Shown piece after piece: positions 26,853-36,907 of a DNA stretch of 64,000 nucleotides. The notes beneath the pieces were generated by a model. The model saw only the letters and a program-made list of their open reading frames with translations, had not been told where the DNA came from and made no database searches. The first letter of the stretch is position 1; each line of letters opens with the position of its first letter. This DNA comes from RGIG9379 sp031553005 (GTDB lineage: Bacteria; Bacteroidota; Bacteroidia; Bacteroidales; Paludibacteraceae). The DNA is taken from assembly GCA_031553005.1 (NCBI GenBank), contig JAVBMA010000004.1, positions 82,632 through 146,631 on the forward strand, given 5' to 3'. A program made the translations under genes and the position numbers.

Positions 26853-27791
26853 TTATAAATTCTTTATTTTTTTCGGAACCTCCGATTCGAAGCGGATTGG
26901 TTGACCTGTCACAGGATGGCGCAATCCGAGTACTGCCGCGTGCAGACCAATTCTTCCGATTGGCGATGTTAAGGAACCGTATTTCTTATCTCCGACAATC
27001 GGATGCCCTATACTTTGCATGTGTACCCGTATTTGATTTTTTCTTCCCGTTTCCAGTTCAATTCTTAATAATGAAAAATTCTCTGAGCGTTTCACAACCT
27101 GATAATGGGTAATTGATTTTTGCCCTCCGTTTTCCTTAAAACTTGAATAAACTTTTTTAGATTTCCAATCCTCTGTCAACCAAGAGACAATCGAATCTTT
27201 CTCTTTCTCGATCTTGCCTTCGACCATGGCATAATAAACCCGCTCATGCACATCGCGATGCCAGTTTTCCTGCAAACGGAGTTGTGTCTCTTTTTGTTTG
27301 GCAAACAGCAATACACCGGAGGTTTCCCTGTCGATACGGTGAACGACATAAAGCCTGTTTTTAATATCCTGCTTTTTCAGGTAGTTCATAATAATCCGGA
27401 AAGCAGTACTCTCTTCCTTCTTTTCTGTGGCAACGGCAAGCAATCCTTCTGATTTATCTACAACTATAATATATTCATCTTCGTAAATAATTTTGAGTTT
27501 TGCATGCTGAAAACCTGCTTTGGTTTTGGAAAAGTTAATTGCAACCTGATCGCCTTCCTGTAAGGCGAAGTTATATTGCGTTTCAATTTTATTATTAACA
27601 AAAACCTGCCGGCTGCTTAATAGCGATTTGATAGCAGTTTTGCTCATGCTTCCCATTTTTTCTAAAATGAAATCGAATAATTCTGCTTTTTCTTTTACGC
27701 GAAAAGAGGTTACCTTATCTGTTCGTTTTTTATTTTGCAAATTTTCAGTATGAACATTGGATGAATTAATGGGCTGATTTTTTTTGAACAT
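26853..27791 (-). CDS. RluA-family rRNA/tRNA pseudouridine synthase
   Basis: 312 residues. An N-terminal S4 RNA-binding domain (LEKMGSMSKTAIKSLLSSRQVFVNN) is followed by the synthase domain with catalytic Asp in HRIDRETSGVLLFA and the later block RKNQIRVHMQSIGHPIVGDKKYG. RluA-family enzymes isomerise specific uridines in rRNA or tRNA; the target here cannot be assigned. The long Lys/Asn-rich N terminus (about 35 residues) is unusual. Convergent with the DMP19 gene. Confidence 0.9.
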   Translation of the reverse strand: MFKKNQPINSSNVHTENLQNKKRTDKVTSFRVKEKAELFDFILEKMGSMSKTAIKSLLSSRQVFVNNKIETQYNFALQEGDQVAINFSKTKAGFQHAKLKIIYEDEYIIVVDKSEGLLAVATEKKEESTAFRIIMNYLKKQDIKNRLYVVHRIDRETSGVLLFAKQKETQLRLQENWHRDVHERVYYAMVEGKIEKEKDSIVSWLTEDWKSKKVYSSFKENGGQKSITHYQVVKRSENFSLLRIELETGRKNQIRVHMQSIGHPIVGDKKYGSLTSPIGRIGLHAAVLGLRHPVTGQPIRFESEVPKKIKNL

Positions 27792-28022
27792 GGCAATTAT
27801 GAGAGCGGGTTATTTTTTTATTTATAAGAAAAAATATCAATCTGTAAAATTGAAGTTTGCAAAGATAATGAATTCTTGCCAGTGACCTTTCCGGAATGCA
27901 AATATATTGCTCCGAAAACTGAATTTTAAACATCTTTGTTTAGCCGTGATATTCTTTTCTATATTGAAAACTAAAGTAATAGGTTCTTCATTTTTTTTGT
28001 TTTTTATTTTCGCAATAATGGT

Positions 28023-28030
28023 TACATTTG
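28023..28030 (+). promoter_or_regulatory. -7 element of the calycin-like lipoprotein gene
   Basis: TACATTTG matches TAnnTTTG, 43 bases before the ATG. Confidence 0.5.
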
Positions 28031-28073
28031 TTCTCTTTTAATAAACAGACTTAAAATTTAAATTTATAAAAGT

Positions 28074-28934
28074 ATGAAAAAGAACGTATTTTATTTATTG
28101 TTGGCAGTATTGGGATTTATTGTATTACCATCTTGCAGCAAAGACGATGACGAAACCGATTATGCTACGCAAATAGCTAAAACTTATGATGGTGCATTGA
28201 GTATAAGTGGTGCCCCTTATACTTCAAATCAATTAACAATAAATAGAACAGCAACAAACAAGATTCAATTGAAATTGAATGGTTTTTCTTACGCTGGAGT
28301 AATCACTATTGGCGATATAATTGTAGATGATGTAAATGTAACAAAAAGCGATAGCATTCGTTTTGAAGTTCAAGACAAAACTATTTCTGTAAGTTTGAAC
28401 GGATCAGAACAAGCCGTTTCTCTTACTATGAAAGGAGCTTATTCAAATGGAGCTTTGTTGGTTCGTTTGTCTGTAGGAATTAGCAGTAGTACGGTAATAC
28501 CGGTAGTGTTCAATAGCGATAAATCGTTAGTAGGTACTTCTGCTGGAGGATCAACTGAAGAAGGTCCAGAAGATCCTGCTACTTTTGAAGAGGCATGGGC
28601 AGGAATAGAAGGTGATTATAGCGGAAATGTATCGGCTATGGAAATGCAGCTTCCAAGTGTTGTTAATGTTGTTAAAGTTGCAGGAGGAGATTATAAAATA
28701 AATATTACAGTAAACTCACTTCCAATACCGAATATGAGTTCGATTACTGTTTCTGATATTGTGGTGTCAGAACAGAATGGTGTATGTGTTTTTTCAGGAT
28801 CTTCGACAGCTGGAGGTTTTCCTACGACAATAATGGGGAGAGTAACAGAGGTTGGAAAAATTGAATTTACAGGAAGGGTAGAAGAAATACCAACTATTGG
28901 TACTATTGATCTTTCTTATTCGGGAACAAAATAA
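28074..28934 (+). CDS. Calycin-like lipoprotein with two related domains
   Basis: 286 residues. Lipoprotein signal MKKNVFYLLLAVLGFIVLPSC with the acylated Cys at 21, then Ser-Lys-Asp-Asp-Asp, an export-friendly acidic start seen in Bacteroidota surface lipoproteins. The mature part holds two similar beta-rich halves (YDGALSISGAPY...ITIGDIIVDDV and YSGNVSAMEMQLP...ITVSDIVVSEQ), suggesting an internal duplication, joined by a Gly/Glu/Pro linker (GGSTEEGPEDP). This resembles the calycin-like domain family of Bacteroidetes. Ligand and function are unknown. Monocistronic. Confidence 0.7.
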   Translation: MKKNVFYLLLAVLGFIVLPSCSKDDDETDYATQIAKTYDGALSISGAPYTSNQLTINRTATNKIQLKLNGFSYAGVITIGDIIVDDVNVTKSDSIRFEVQDKTISVSLNGSEQAVSLTMKGAYSNGALLVRLSVGISSSTVIPVVFNSDKSLVGTSAGGSTEEGPEDPATFEEAWAGIEGDYSGNVSAMEMQLPSVVNVVKVAGGDYKINITVNSLPIPNMSSITVSDIVVSEQNGVCVFSGSSTAGGFPTTIMGRVTEVGKIEFTGRVEEIPTIGTIDLSYSGTK

Positions 28935-28956
28935 GTCTTGATTGATTCATAAATAT

Positions 28957-28998
28957 AAAAAAGAACAGGTTGACTTTTAAGTCAACCTGTTCTTTTTT
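28957..28998. terminator. Bidirectional terminator between lipoprotein gene and clpB
   Basis: Perfect stem AAAAAAGAACAGGTTGACTT / AAGTCAACCTGTTCTTTTTT with a minimal loop; T tracts result on both strands. The right end touches the clpB stop codon. Confidence 0.85.
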
Positions 28999-31585
28999 AA
29001 TTTTTAAATTTAAGCTCATCGCCAGCCATATCAATAATGATTGGTTTCTCCTTGTCAATATTCTGGGCAATCAACTCTTTTGAAAGTTGATTCAGTAAAT
29101 AACGCTGAATAATACGTTTTACCGGACGTGCGCCAAATTGAGGATCATATCCCTCTTTTGCGATGAAATCTACCGCTTTGTCCGTTACGACCAGTTTTAC
29201 TCCGTTTTGTCCAAGCATCTTTTCAATACCCTTTATTTGCATTTTGACAATTTCCAGAATCTCTTCCTTATTCAATGGAGTGAACATAATCAATTCGTCA
29301 ATACGGTTGAGGAATTCCGGACGGATTGTTTGCTTCAGCAATTCAAAAACTTCGTTTTTAGTCGTTTCTATTACCTCTTCACGGTTGTTATCATTTATTT
29401 TTTCAAACTTTTCCCGGATCAAAGACGATCCTATATTTGATGTCATAATGATAATCGTATTCTTGAAGTTTATTAGCCGTCCCTTATTGTCTGTCAACCG
29501 CCCGTCGTCCAATACTTGCAATAGCGTATTGAAAATATCCGGATGGGCTTTCTCTATTTCATCAAATAAAACTACGGAATAAGGTTTCCTGCGGATTGCT
29601 TCCGTCAATTGCCCGCCTTCTTCGTATCCTACATATCCCGGAGGCGAACCGATAAGGCGCGTTACCGAAAATTTTTCCTGATATTCGGACATATCAATAC
29701 GGGTCATCATATTTTCATCATCAAACAGGAACTCCGCTAAAGCCTTAGCAAGTTCCGTTTTTCCCACCCCGGTAGTTCCGAGAAAGATAAAGGAACCGAT
29801 AGGTCTTTTGGGGTCTTGAAGTCCGGCACGGCTCCGGCGCACAGCATCCGAGATTGCCGAGATAGCCTCGTTTTGTCCGATTACACGCTTATGCAGTTCA
29901 TCTTCCAGGTTTAGTAATTTCTCTTTTTCGCTCTGCATCATTTTGCTTACCGGGATTCCAGTCCAACGTGAAACGATATCGGCAATATCTTCGCTGTCTA
30001 CCTCTTCTTTAATCATTGGCGAATTAGCTTGCATCTCCTGCAATTTTTCCTGATATTCCGCAATTTGTTTCTCCGCTCCTTTAATCTTTCCGTAACGGAT
30101 TTCAGCTACAGCGCCGTAGTTTCCTTCACGCTCGGCGCGTTCGGCTTCGTAGCGGAAATTTTCGATATCAATCTTCAATTGTTGGATTTTATTGATCATC
30201 TCTTTTTCAGAGCTCCATTTGGCACGGATAATATTGCTCTCTTCCTTCAGCTCGGCAATCTCTTTATTGAGCAACTCCAACTTTTTAGTGTTGTTTTCCC
30301 TTTTGATCGCTTCACGTTCTATTTCCAATTGTTTGATGATACGCTCTTTGGTATCCAGTTCTTCCGGAACCGAATCAACTTGCAGCCGTAGCCGGGCAGC
30401 CGCTTCATCCATCAGGTCGATAGCCTTATCGGGCAGGAAACGGTCTGTTATATACCTGCTTGAAAGTTCAACGGCGCTGATGATTGCATCGTCTTTAATA
30501 CGTACTTTATGATGGTTTTCATATCGCTCTTTTAATCCGCGGAGGATAGAGATTGTACTTGCTTCATCCGGTTCATTTACCATTACAATCTGAAAACGGC
30601 GTTCTAGTGCTTTATCCTTTTCAAAGTATTTCTGATATTCGTCCAATGTGGTAGCCCCGATAGCACGAAGTTCGCCCCTTGCCAGCGCCGGTTTCAGGAT
30701 ATTGGCAGCATCCATTGCCCCTTCACTTTTTCCTGCGCCTACCAATGTGTGGATCTCGTCGATAAAGAGGATGGTCTCGCCATCTGACTTCGTTACTTCA
30801 TTGACTACTGCTTTCAGGCGTTCTTCAAATTCTCCTTTATATTTGGCTCCTGCAATGAGGGCTCCCATATCCAACGAGAAAATTTGTTTGCTTTTCAGGT
30901 TTTCCGGAACGTCCCCGCGCACAATCCTGTGTGCAAGCCCTTCGACGATAGCCGTTTTTCCGGTTCCCGGTTCGCCGATAAGGATAGGATTGTTTTTTGT
31001 CCGTCGGCTCAGGATCTGCAAAACCCTTCGTATTTCGTCGTCACGGCCGATAACCGGATCCAGTTTTCCGGCACGGGCGCGTTCATTCAGGTTAATCGCA
31101 TATTTACTTAACGAATCGTATGTATCTTCTGCCGATTGGCTTGTTACGTTTGTCCCTTTCCGCAATTCCGTAATAGCTTGTTGAAGATCCTTTTCGGTCA
31201 GCCCGGCATCTTTAAGCAGGGATGATATTTCACTCTTTTCTGTCAGCAATGCCATTAAGATATATTCAACGGAAACAAACTGGTCACTAGCTTTTTTAGA
31301 GAGCTCTTCGGCTTTTTGCAATACTGCGTTTGATTCTCTTGAAAGGTAAGGTTCACTTCCGCTTACTTTCGGAAATGAATCAATGATTTTATCAAGATCG
31401 GCATTTAGTTTTGCAGCATTAACTCCTAATTTGTTAAATACAAAGTTGGTAACATTTTCGCCAACCTTAATGATACTTTTCAATAGATGTGCGGCTTCGA
31501 TGGCTTGCTGGTCTTTGCTTTTGACCAGATTAACAGCCTCTTGGACAACTTCCTGCCCTTTGATTGTAAAATTGTTAAAGTTCAT
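28997..31585 (-). CDS. clpB: ATP-dependent chaperone ClpB
   Basis: 862-residue Hsp100 disaggregase that works with DnaK to extract proteins from aggregates. N-terminal Clp_N repeats (1-145), first AAA+ module with Walker A GEPGTGKT (204-211), a coiled-coil middle domain (about 400-520, rich in Glu/Lys heptads) and a second AAA+ module with Walker A GTTGVGKT. Arg fingers and the C-terminal D2 small domain (GARPVKRIIQRYLLNQL) are present. No CIRCE element is seen upstream; heat regulation is not readable from the sequence. Confidence 0.98.
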   Translation of the reverse strand: MNFNNFTIKGQEVVQEAVNLVKSKDQQAIEAAHLLKSIIKVGENVTNFVFNKLGVNAAKLNADLDKIIDSFPKVSGSEPYLSRESNAVLQKAEELSKKASDQFVSVEYILMALLTEKSEISSLLKDAGLTEKDLQQAITELRKGTNVTSQSAEDTYDSLSKYAINLNERARAGKLDPVIGRDDEIRRVLQILSRRTKNNPILIGEPGTGKTAIVEGLAHRIVRGDVPENLKSKQIFSLDMGALIAGAKYKGEFEERLKAVVNEVTKSDGETILFIDEIHTLVGAGKSEGAMDAANILKPALARGELRAIGATTLDEYQKYFEKDKALERRFQIVMVNEPDEASTISILRGLKERYENHHKVRIKDDAIISAVELSSRYITDRFLPDKAIDLMDEAAARLRLQVDSVPEELDTKERIIKQLEIEREAIKRENNTKKLELLNKEIAELKEESNIIRAKWSSEKEMINKIQQLKIDIENFRYEAERAEREGNYGAVAEIRYGKIKGAEKQIAEYQEKLQEMQANSPMIKEEVDSEDIADIVSRWTGIPVSKMMQSEKEKLLNLEDELHKRVIGQNEAISAISDAVRRSRAGLQDPKRPIGSFIFLGTTGVGKTELAKALAEFLFDDENMMTRIDMSEYQEKFSVTRLIGSPPGYVGYEEGGQLTEAIRRKPYSVVLFDEIEKAHPDIFNTLLQVLDDGRLTDNKGRLINFKNTIIIMTSNIGSSLIREKFEKINDNNREEVIETTKNEVFELLKQTIRPEFLNRIDELIMFTPLNKEEILEIVKMQIKGIEKMLGQNGVKLVVTDKAVDFIAKEGYDPQFGARPVKRIIQRYLLNQLSKELIAQNIDKEKPIIIDMAGDELKFKN

Positions 31586-31601
31586 ATGCTTTGTGTTTTA
31601 C

Positions 31602-31637
31602 TAGTAGACGAGTAAATGAATAGACAAGTTAACGAGA
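31602..31637. repeat. Degenerate AGTAGACGAGTAAA repeat copy
   Basis: A single-arm copy of the AGTAGACGAGTAAACAAGT unit found as an inverted pair at 39,625-39,686 and again near 53,637-53,675. It lies directly upstream of clpB. Confidence 0.5.
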
Positions 31638-31889
31638 AATGTATCTCCTATTTTATTATAGAGCTATCGATCACCCATAAAATATAGACTTTTGTCTGAA
31701 ATGTTTATTTTTCTCGGTTAGTAGTGTTATTTTTTTATTTATATAGAAAAGGTGTTTCAAATTGTTTGCCATAAGAACAAATAAGATTGTGTTTAGGTTT
31801 ATTTGTCTTAAGTTTTTGTCTGATACTGAAAAAATAGCAGTTTTTTTACAGAGGATATGAAATTTTGGCAGGATTTAAATATAAAAAAA

Positions 31890-32046
31890 TGAAGAGGCTG
31901 TCCCAAAAGTCCTTTAACCACAAAGGGCACAAAGTTTTACACTAAGGGACACAAAGAATATTGGTTGATTATCAAGATATTGTGAACTTTGTGAATTTCT
32001 TTTGTGTACTTTGTGGTTAAAGGACTTTTGGGACAGCTTCCTCATT
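31890..32046. repeat. MITE-like long inverted repeat
   Basis: About 155 bases. The ends GGCTGTCCCAAAAGTCC / GGACTTTTGGGACAGC are inverted copies, and inner CACAAAG-type units (AACCACAAAGGGCACAAAG) continue the pairing toward the centre. No ORF. It lies between clpB and dnaB. The rest of the 481-base gap is AT-rich without other signals. Confidence 0.75.
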
Positions 32047-32066
32047 ACATATCGTTCATCTTTTAT

Positions 32067-33623
32067 TTAAAACGGCATTTCATTTTTTGCCGAAGGTAAA
32101 AAAGGGCTTGCGGAATTGGAAACGGTTCCTTCTTTTTCAAACTCGTCTTCCGATGTGTTGATTTTGGAACCAAGGCTTATTGAACCACCTGTCGAAGAAG
32201 ACGAGAAAGAGTCTTCGTATTCTTCCGATAGGTTTTGGAATTTTGCAAGCTCGCTTCTGAATCTAAGCCTTACATCGCCGGTTGCACCGTTTCTGTGCTT
32301 GGCAATAATGATTTCGGCTACTCCAAGAAGGGAATTTCCCTGCGAGTCTTCCGTTATTTTGTAATATTCGGGACGGTGAATAAAAAGTACCATGTCGGCA
32401 TCCTGCTCGATAGCGCCGGACTCACGCAAATCGGAAAGTTGAGGGCGTTTCCCTTCTGCCCCCGTACGTCCTTCGACCCCGCGGTTTAACTGGGAAAGTG
32501 CAATAATCGGAATATTGAGTTCCTTGGCAAGTTGTTTCAACGAGCGGGATATCATACTTACTTCCTGTTCGCGGCTGCCAAAATGCATCCCGCTGGCATT
32601 CATCAACTGGAGGTAGTCGATAATGATGCATCTAACTCCGTGCTCTTTAACGAGACGGCGCGCTTTGGTGTTTAATTCAAATACCGAAAGGCTTGGGGTA
32701 TCATCGACAAAAATAGGTATGTCGAAAAGGTTTCTTACTCTATGGTGCAGTTGTTCCCACTCGTAAGGAGCAAGGTTTCCGTTTTTAATTTTTTCCCCGG
32801 CTATTTCACAAGCATTAACCAAAAGACGGTTGACCAACTGCACGTTTGACATTTCCAGCGAGAAGAGTGCGACCGGAGCTTCGTTGTCTGCCATATTTTT
32901 AGCCATGGAGAGGACAAAGGCTGTTTTACCCATTGCCGGACGGGCAGCGATAATAACAAGGTCGGAGCGTTGCCATCCGGACGTGATTTTGTCCAAATCC
33001 CTGAAACCGCTGGTGACACCGCTTAGTCCGTCCGGACGGTTGGCGGCAACCTCAATCAGTTGAAGGGCTTCTTCAATGACCGGATTGATTTGGGTGTAAT
33101 CCTTTTTAACGTTCCGTTGCGAAATTTCAAACAGGGAACCTTCGGCTTCCTGCATTAAGTCGTCGACGTCTGTTTTTTCGTCAAACGCTTTGTTTTGAAT
33201 TTCGGTAGAGAAGCGGATCAGTTCACGCGCTAAACTCTTTTGTGCCAGAATCCGGGCGTGATAGTCAATATGCACCGAAGAAGTTACCTTTGAGGTTAGC
33301 TGAGCAATGTAATAAGCTCCTCCCGCATCTTCCAGTTGCCCTTCTTTCCGCAATTGTTCCGTGACGGTAATCATGTCTACCGGATCTTGCTTAGCCGCAA
33401 GGTTAACGATAGCCGAATAAATTATCTGATGGGCATCTTTATAAAAAGATTCGGGTTTCAGATAATCACAAACGATGCTATAGGCATCTTTTTCGAGCAT
33501 GAGCGCGCCCAGGACGGCTTCTTCCAGTTCGGGAGCCTGAGGCGGCAGTTTGCCATACTCGTTAATAATAGGACCTCCGCCCTGTGTCCTTTTTGTTCCT
33601 TTTGTATTTTTTTTAATGTCCAT
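32067..33623 (-). CDS. dnaB: Replicative DNA helicase
   Basis: 518 residues from the ATG at 33,623; a 37-residue upstream extension in frame is not DnaB-like. The hexameric helicase opens the fork. N-terminal DnaB domain (LPPQAPELEEAVLGALMLEKDAYSIV), linker, then RecA-type core: Walker A AARPAMGKT, Walker B IIIDYLQLM, LSQLNRGVEGR, and EQDADMVLFIHRPEYY. No intein. The C-terminal tail after HRNGATGDVRLRF is Ser- and Glu-rich. It diverges from the ribonucleotide reductase gene across a 646-base AT-rich gap. Confidence 0.97.
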   Translation of the reverse strand: MDIKKNTKGTKRTQGGGPIINEYGKLPPQAPELEEAVLGALMLEKDAYSIVCDYLKPESFYKDAHQIIYSAIVNLAAKQDPVDMITVTEQLRKEGQLEDAGGAYYIAQLTSKVTSSVHIDYHARILAQKSLARELIRFSTEIQNKAFDEKTDVDDLMQEAEGSLFEISQRNVKKDYTQINPVIEEALQLIEVAANRPDGLSGVTSGFRDLDKITSGWQRSDLVIIAARPAMGKTAFVLSMAKNMADNEAPVALFSLEMSNVQLVNRLLVNACEIAGEKIKNGNLAPYEWEQLHHRVRNLFDIPIFVDDTPSLSVFELNTKARRLVKEHGVRCIIIDYLQLMNASGMHFGSREQEVSMISRSLKQLAKELNIPIIALSQLNRGVEGRTGAEGKRPQLSDLRESGAIEQDADMVLFIHRPEYYKITEDSQGNSLLGVAEIIIAKHRNGATGDVRLRFRSELAKFQNLSEEYEDSFSSSSTGGSISLGSKINTSEDEFEKEGTVSNSASPFLPSAKNEMPF

Positions 33624-34269
33624 GCCTGATTTTAATGAATTGCCGGAGAAGACTGTTTTAAAAGAACGCAAGTGACGCAAATTGCACGAATCAATGTTAT
33701 TGCATGAAATTCGTAATATCTTGATTTTAGGCAAAATATTAAATGCGCTGATTTACGCATTTTATGTCAATCGTATTCTAAATAGCTTTGGATCAGCCCC
33801 TTCATTTTATTCGGTTTAACTGTTTGAAGAGGATAAGGCTTCCTTTTTATTTTTTTTCAAAGGTAAGAAATATTTATCGTTTTTATTCTTTAAGATATTA
33901 ACAAAGAATCAGTTGTGAACTTGTTGATAATTTCCCCCTTTTTTCATTATATCTGAATGAACTTTTTTGTTTTAAAGTAAAATAATACTATATGATTTTC
34001 TTTTATAATAAAAAAGGAAATATGGATTTTTATTTTGCCTGATTTGTTTATGGAATTTTCTTTTTGGAAAACTTTTTATTGTTTTTGATTTTTTAATATC
34101 TTTATTATTAGTTATTTGTATTTTAAAAACGGAAATTTAGATTTATCTGTTGATAACTAGTGTTGCAAAATATTTGCATTTAAGAAAATCGAATGTAATA
34201 TTGCATGAGTAAAAAAGGTTAGTTATTTGATAGAAAGAAACAGCGGAAATTTAATAAATAAAATCATAA
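33624..34269. other. AT-rich divergent gap with two DnaA-box-like 9-mers
   Basis: No credible ORF. TGTTGATAA (reverse complement TTATCAACA, a common DnaA-box variant) occurs at 33,922-33,930 and again at 34,148-34,156, flanking about 215 bases of extremely AT-rich DNA. The gap separates divergent dnaB and nrdJ. It may hold their promoters, and possibly DnaA-binding sites; no cobalamin riboswitch is visible before nrdJ. Confidence 0.35.
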
Positions 34270-36804
34270 ATGAAAGAGAAAACATACTCTCATGATGAGG
34301 CTTATCAAGCCTCACTTGAATATTTTAAGGGAGATGAATTAGCTGCAAGGGTTTGGGTAAATAAATATGCACTTAAGGATTCTTTCGGAAATATTTACGA
34401 AAAGACTCCCGATGATATGCATTGGAGACTGGCCAACGAGATTGCCCGGATTGAACAAAAATATGAAAATCCGATGACTGCTCAGGAGTTGTTCGACCTC
34501 TTTAAAGATTTTCGTTATATCGTTCCGCAAGGAAGTCCAATGTCCGGCATTGGGAATATTTATCAAATAGCTTCTCTTTCAAATTGCTTTGTTATTGGAA
34601 TGGATGGGAGTGCGGATTCCTACGGGGCAATTATAAAGGTGGACGAAGAGCAGGTGCAATTGATGAAACGGCGCGGTGGAGTAGGGCATGACCTTTCCCA
34701 TATACGCCCTAAAGGTTCGCCTGTGAAGAATTCTGCGCTGACTTCTACCGGATTGGTTTCCTTTATGGAAAGATACTCTAATTCGACAAGGGAAGTTGCC
34801 CAGGATGGAAGACGTGGCGCTTTGATGCTAAGCGTTTCTATTAAACATCCTGATTCCGAATCTTTTATCGATGCAAAGATGACGGATGGAAAAGTAACAG
34901 GAGCCAATATCTCCGTCAAGATAGATGATGACTTTATGCAGGCTGTGATAAATAAAAAGCCTTATGTTCAACAATATCCTGTAGATTCATCTAATCCGAA
35001 AGTAACCCAGGAGGTGAATGCTGAAACGATTTGGAAAAAAATTATACATAATGCATGGAAGTCTGCCGAACCGGGAGTCCTCTTTTGGGATACCATTATA
35101 AAAGAATCTGTCCCTGATTCTTATGCTGATCTCGGATTCCGGACTATATCCACCAATCCTTGCGGTGAGATTCCGCTTTGCCCTTACGATAGTTGCCGTT
35201 TATTGGCTATAAACCTTTATTCGTATGTCGAAAAACCATTTACCCGCGAGGCTCAGTTCAATTTTGACTTGTTCAAAAAACACGTGGCTGTGGCTCAACG
35301 CATCATGGACGATATCATTGACCTCGAATTGGAAATGATCGACCGGATTATTGCAAAGATTGAATCGGATCCTGAAAATATGGATATTAAGGAAACCGAA
35401 TTGAAATTGTGGGAAAAGATTAAAAATAAATCCTCGTTAGGTCGCCGTACCGGTGTAGGTACTACCGCCGAAGGTGATATGCTTGCTGCTTTGGGACTTA
35501 CTTACGGGACACCGGAAGCTGTCTATTTTTCCGAACAGGTACATAAGACAGTTGCCGTTGAGGCTTACCGTTCTTCAGTTACAATGGCTAAGGAGAGAGG
35601 CGCATTCGAAATTTATGATACGAAGAAAGAAAAAAATAATCCGTTCATCAATCGTTTGAAGGAAGCCGATTCAGGATTGTACGAAGAAATGGTAAAATAT
35701 GGCCGCCGTAACATTGCCTGCCTTACTATTGCCCCGACCGGTACTACCAGTTTGATGACTCAGACAACATCGGGTATCGAACCTGTATTTTTGCCGGTAT
35801 ACAAACGCCGCCGGAAAGTAAATCCGAATGATACCAATGCACACGTGGATTTTGTGGATGAGGTAGGCGACTCTTGGGAAGAATACATTGTTTTCCACCA
35901 TAAGTTCGTAACCTGGATGGAAGCAAACGGATTCGATACAACCAAAAAATATACGCCGGAAGAGATTGATATATTAGTTGCTAAATCACCATACTATAAA
36001 GCTACGACTCAGGATGTTAATTGGTTGGAAAAAGTGCGTATGCAAGGCCGTATCCAAAAATGGGTAGACCATTCGATCAGTGTTACCATCAATGTGCCGG
36101 AAGATGTTTCCGAAAACCTGATCGCAAGTTTGTATGAAGAAGCATGGCGTTGCGGATGCAAAGGCGTTACCGTATATAGAGAAGGTTCCCGTTCCGGAGT
36201 TCTTGTTTCAACTAAAAAAGAGAAAAAGCAAGACGCCTCGATGCAAAATATGGCGTCCAATCCTCGTCCGAAAGAGTTGGATGCAGATGTTGTACGTTTC
36301 CAGAATAACAAAGAAAAATGGATTGCATTTGTCGGTTTGATGAATGGGCATCCATACGAAATTTTTACCGGGCTTGCCGATGACGAAGATGGTTTGTTGA
36401 TTCCGAAAACGGTTACTGAAGGTAAAATTATCCGGAACGACGACGAAGCGACAGGCGCTAAAAGATACGATTTCCAATATTCCAACCGCCGCGGATATAA
36501 AACGACAATCGAAGGACTTTCTTATAAGTTCGATCCCGAATATTGGAATTATGCCAAATTGATTTCCGGAGTGTTGCGCTATGGAATGCCGATAGATCAG
36601 GTAATTAAATTGGTATCCGGATTACAATTGGGAAGTGAGTCGATCAACAACTGGAAAAACGGTGTAGAGCGTGCATTGAAAAAATATGTGCCGGACGGAA
36701 CCGAAGCCAAAGGAGCTGTTTGCCCTAATTGCGGGCAGGCAACATTGAAATATCAGGAAGGTTGTTTGATCTGTACCAGTTGCGGAACTTCCAAATGCGG
36801 ATAA
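34270..36804 (+). CDS. nrdJ: Class II (adenosylcobalamin-dependent) ribonucleotide reductase
   Basis: 844 residues. Reduces ribonucleotides to deoxyribonucleotides using adenosylcobalamin to make the thiyl radical; works with or without oxygen. Visible: substrate-side Cys in SLSNCFVIG, active-site NPCGE (TNPCGEIPL) with the radical cysteine, GTTSLMTQTTSGIEPVF loop, and a C-terminal redox tail CPNCGQATLKYQEGCLICTSCG whose four-Cys arrangement also looks like a zinc ribbon. Length is typical of the short bacterial class II enzymes. No NrdR box or B12 riboswitch was recognised upstream. Divergent from dnaB. Confidence 0.93.
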   Translation: MKEKTYSHDEAYQASLEYFKGDELAARVWVNKYALKDSFGNIYEKTPDDMHWRLANEIARIEQKYENPMTAQELFDLFKDFRYIVPQGSPMSGIGNIYQIASLSNCFVIGMDGSADSYGAIIKVDEEQVQLMKRRGGVGHDLSHIRPKGSPVKNSALTSTGLVSFMERYSNSTREVAQDGRRGALMLSVSIKHPDSESFIDAKMTDGKVTGANISVKIDDDFMQAVINKKPYVQQYPVDSSNPKVTQEVNAETIWKKIIHNAWKSAEPGVLFWDTIIKESVPDSYADLGFRTISTNPCGEIPLCPYDSCRLLAINLYSYVEKPFTREAQFNFDLFKKHVAVAQRIMDDIIDLELEMIDRIIAKIESDPENMDIKETELKLWEKIKNKSSLGRRTGVGTTAEGDMLAALGLTYGTPEAVYFSEQVHKTVAVEAYRSSVTMAKERGAFEIYDTKKEKNNPFINRLKEADSGLYEEMVKYGRRNIACLTIAPTGTTSLMTQTTSGIEPVFLPVYKRRRKVNPNDTNAHVDFVDEVGDSWEEYIVFHHKFVTWMEANGFDTTKKYTPEEIDILVAKSPYYKATTQDVNWLEKVRMQGRIQKWVDHSISVTINVPEDVSENLIASLYEEAWRCGCKGVTVYREGSRSGVLVSTKKEKKQDASMQNMASNPRPKELDADVVRFQNNKEKWIAFVGLMNGHPYEIFTGLADDEDGLLIPKTVTEGKIIRNDDEATGAKRYDFQYSNRRGYKTTIEGLSYKFDPEYWNYAKLISGVLRYGMPIDQVIKLVSGLQLGSESINNWKNGVERALKKYVPDGTEAKGAVCPNCGQATLKYQEGCLICTSCGTSKCG

Positions 36805-36842
36805 TCTTTATCTCATATATTGATTTTTGTTTTGTATTTATT

Positions 36843-36872
36843 AACCTCCGGACAGAATCCGGAGGTTTTTTG
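36843..36872 (+). terminator. Terminator of nrdJ
   Basis: AACCTCCGGA-cagaa-TCCGGAGGTT, a 10-bp stem followed by TTTTTT. Clear Rho-independent terminator. Confidence 0.85.
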
Positions 36873-36907
36873 TAAGTGAGGGTTTGAATAAGATTTTATT
36901 TGATTAT

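Noticed and set aside
32067..33734. Longer DnaB start at 33,734
   Set aside because: The additional 37 residues are not DnaB-like and the ATG at 33,623 gives the usual N terminus.
33735..34269. Cobalamin riboswitch before the B12-dependent reductase
   Set aside because: No B12-box-like GCCACTG or the expected paired elements could be found in this very AT-rich leader.
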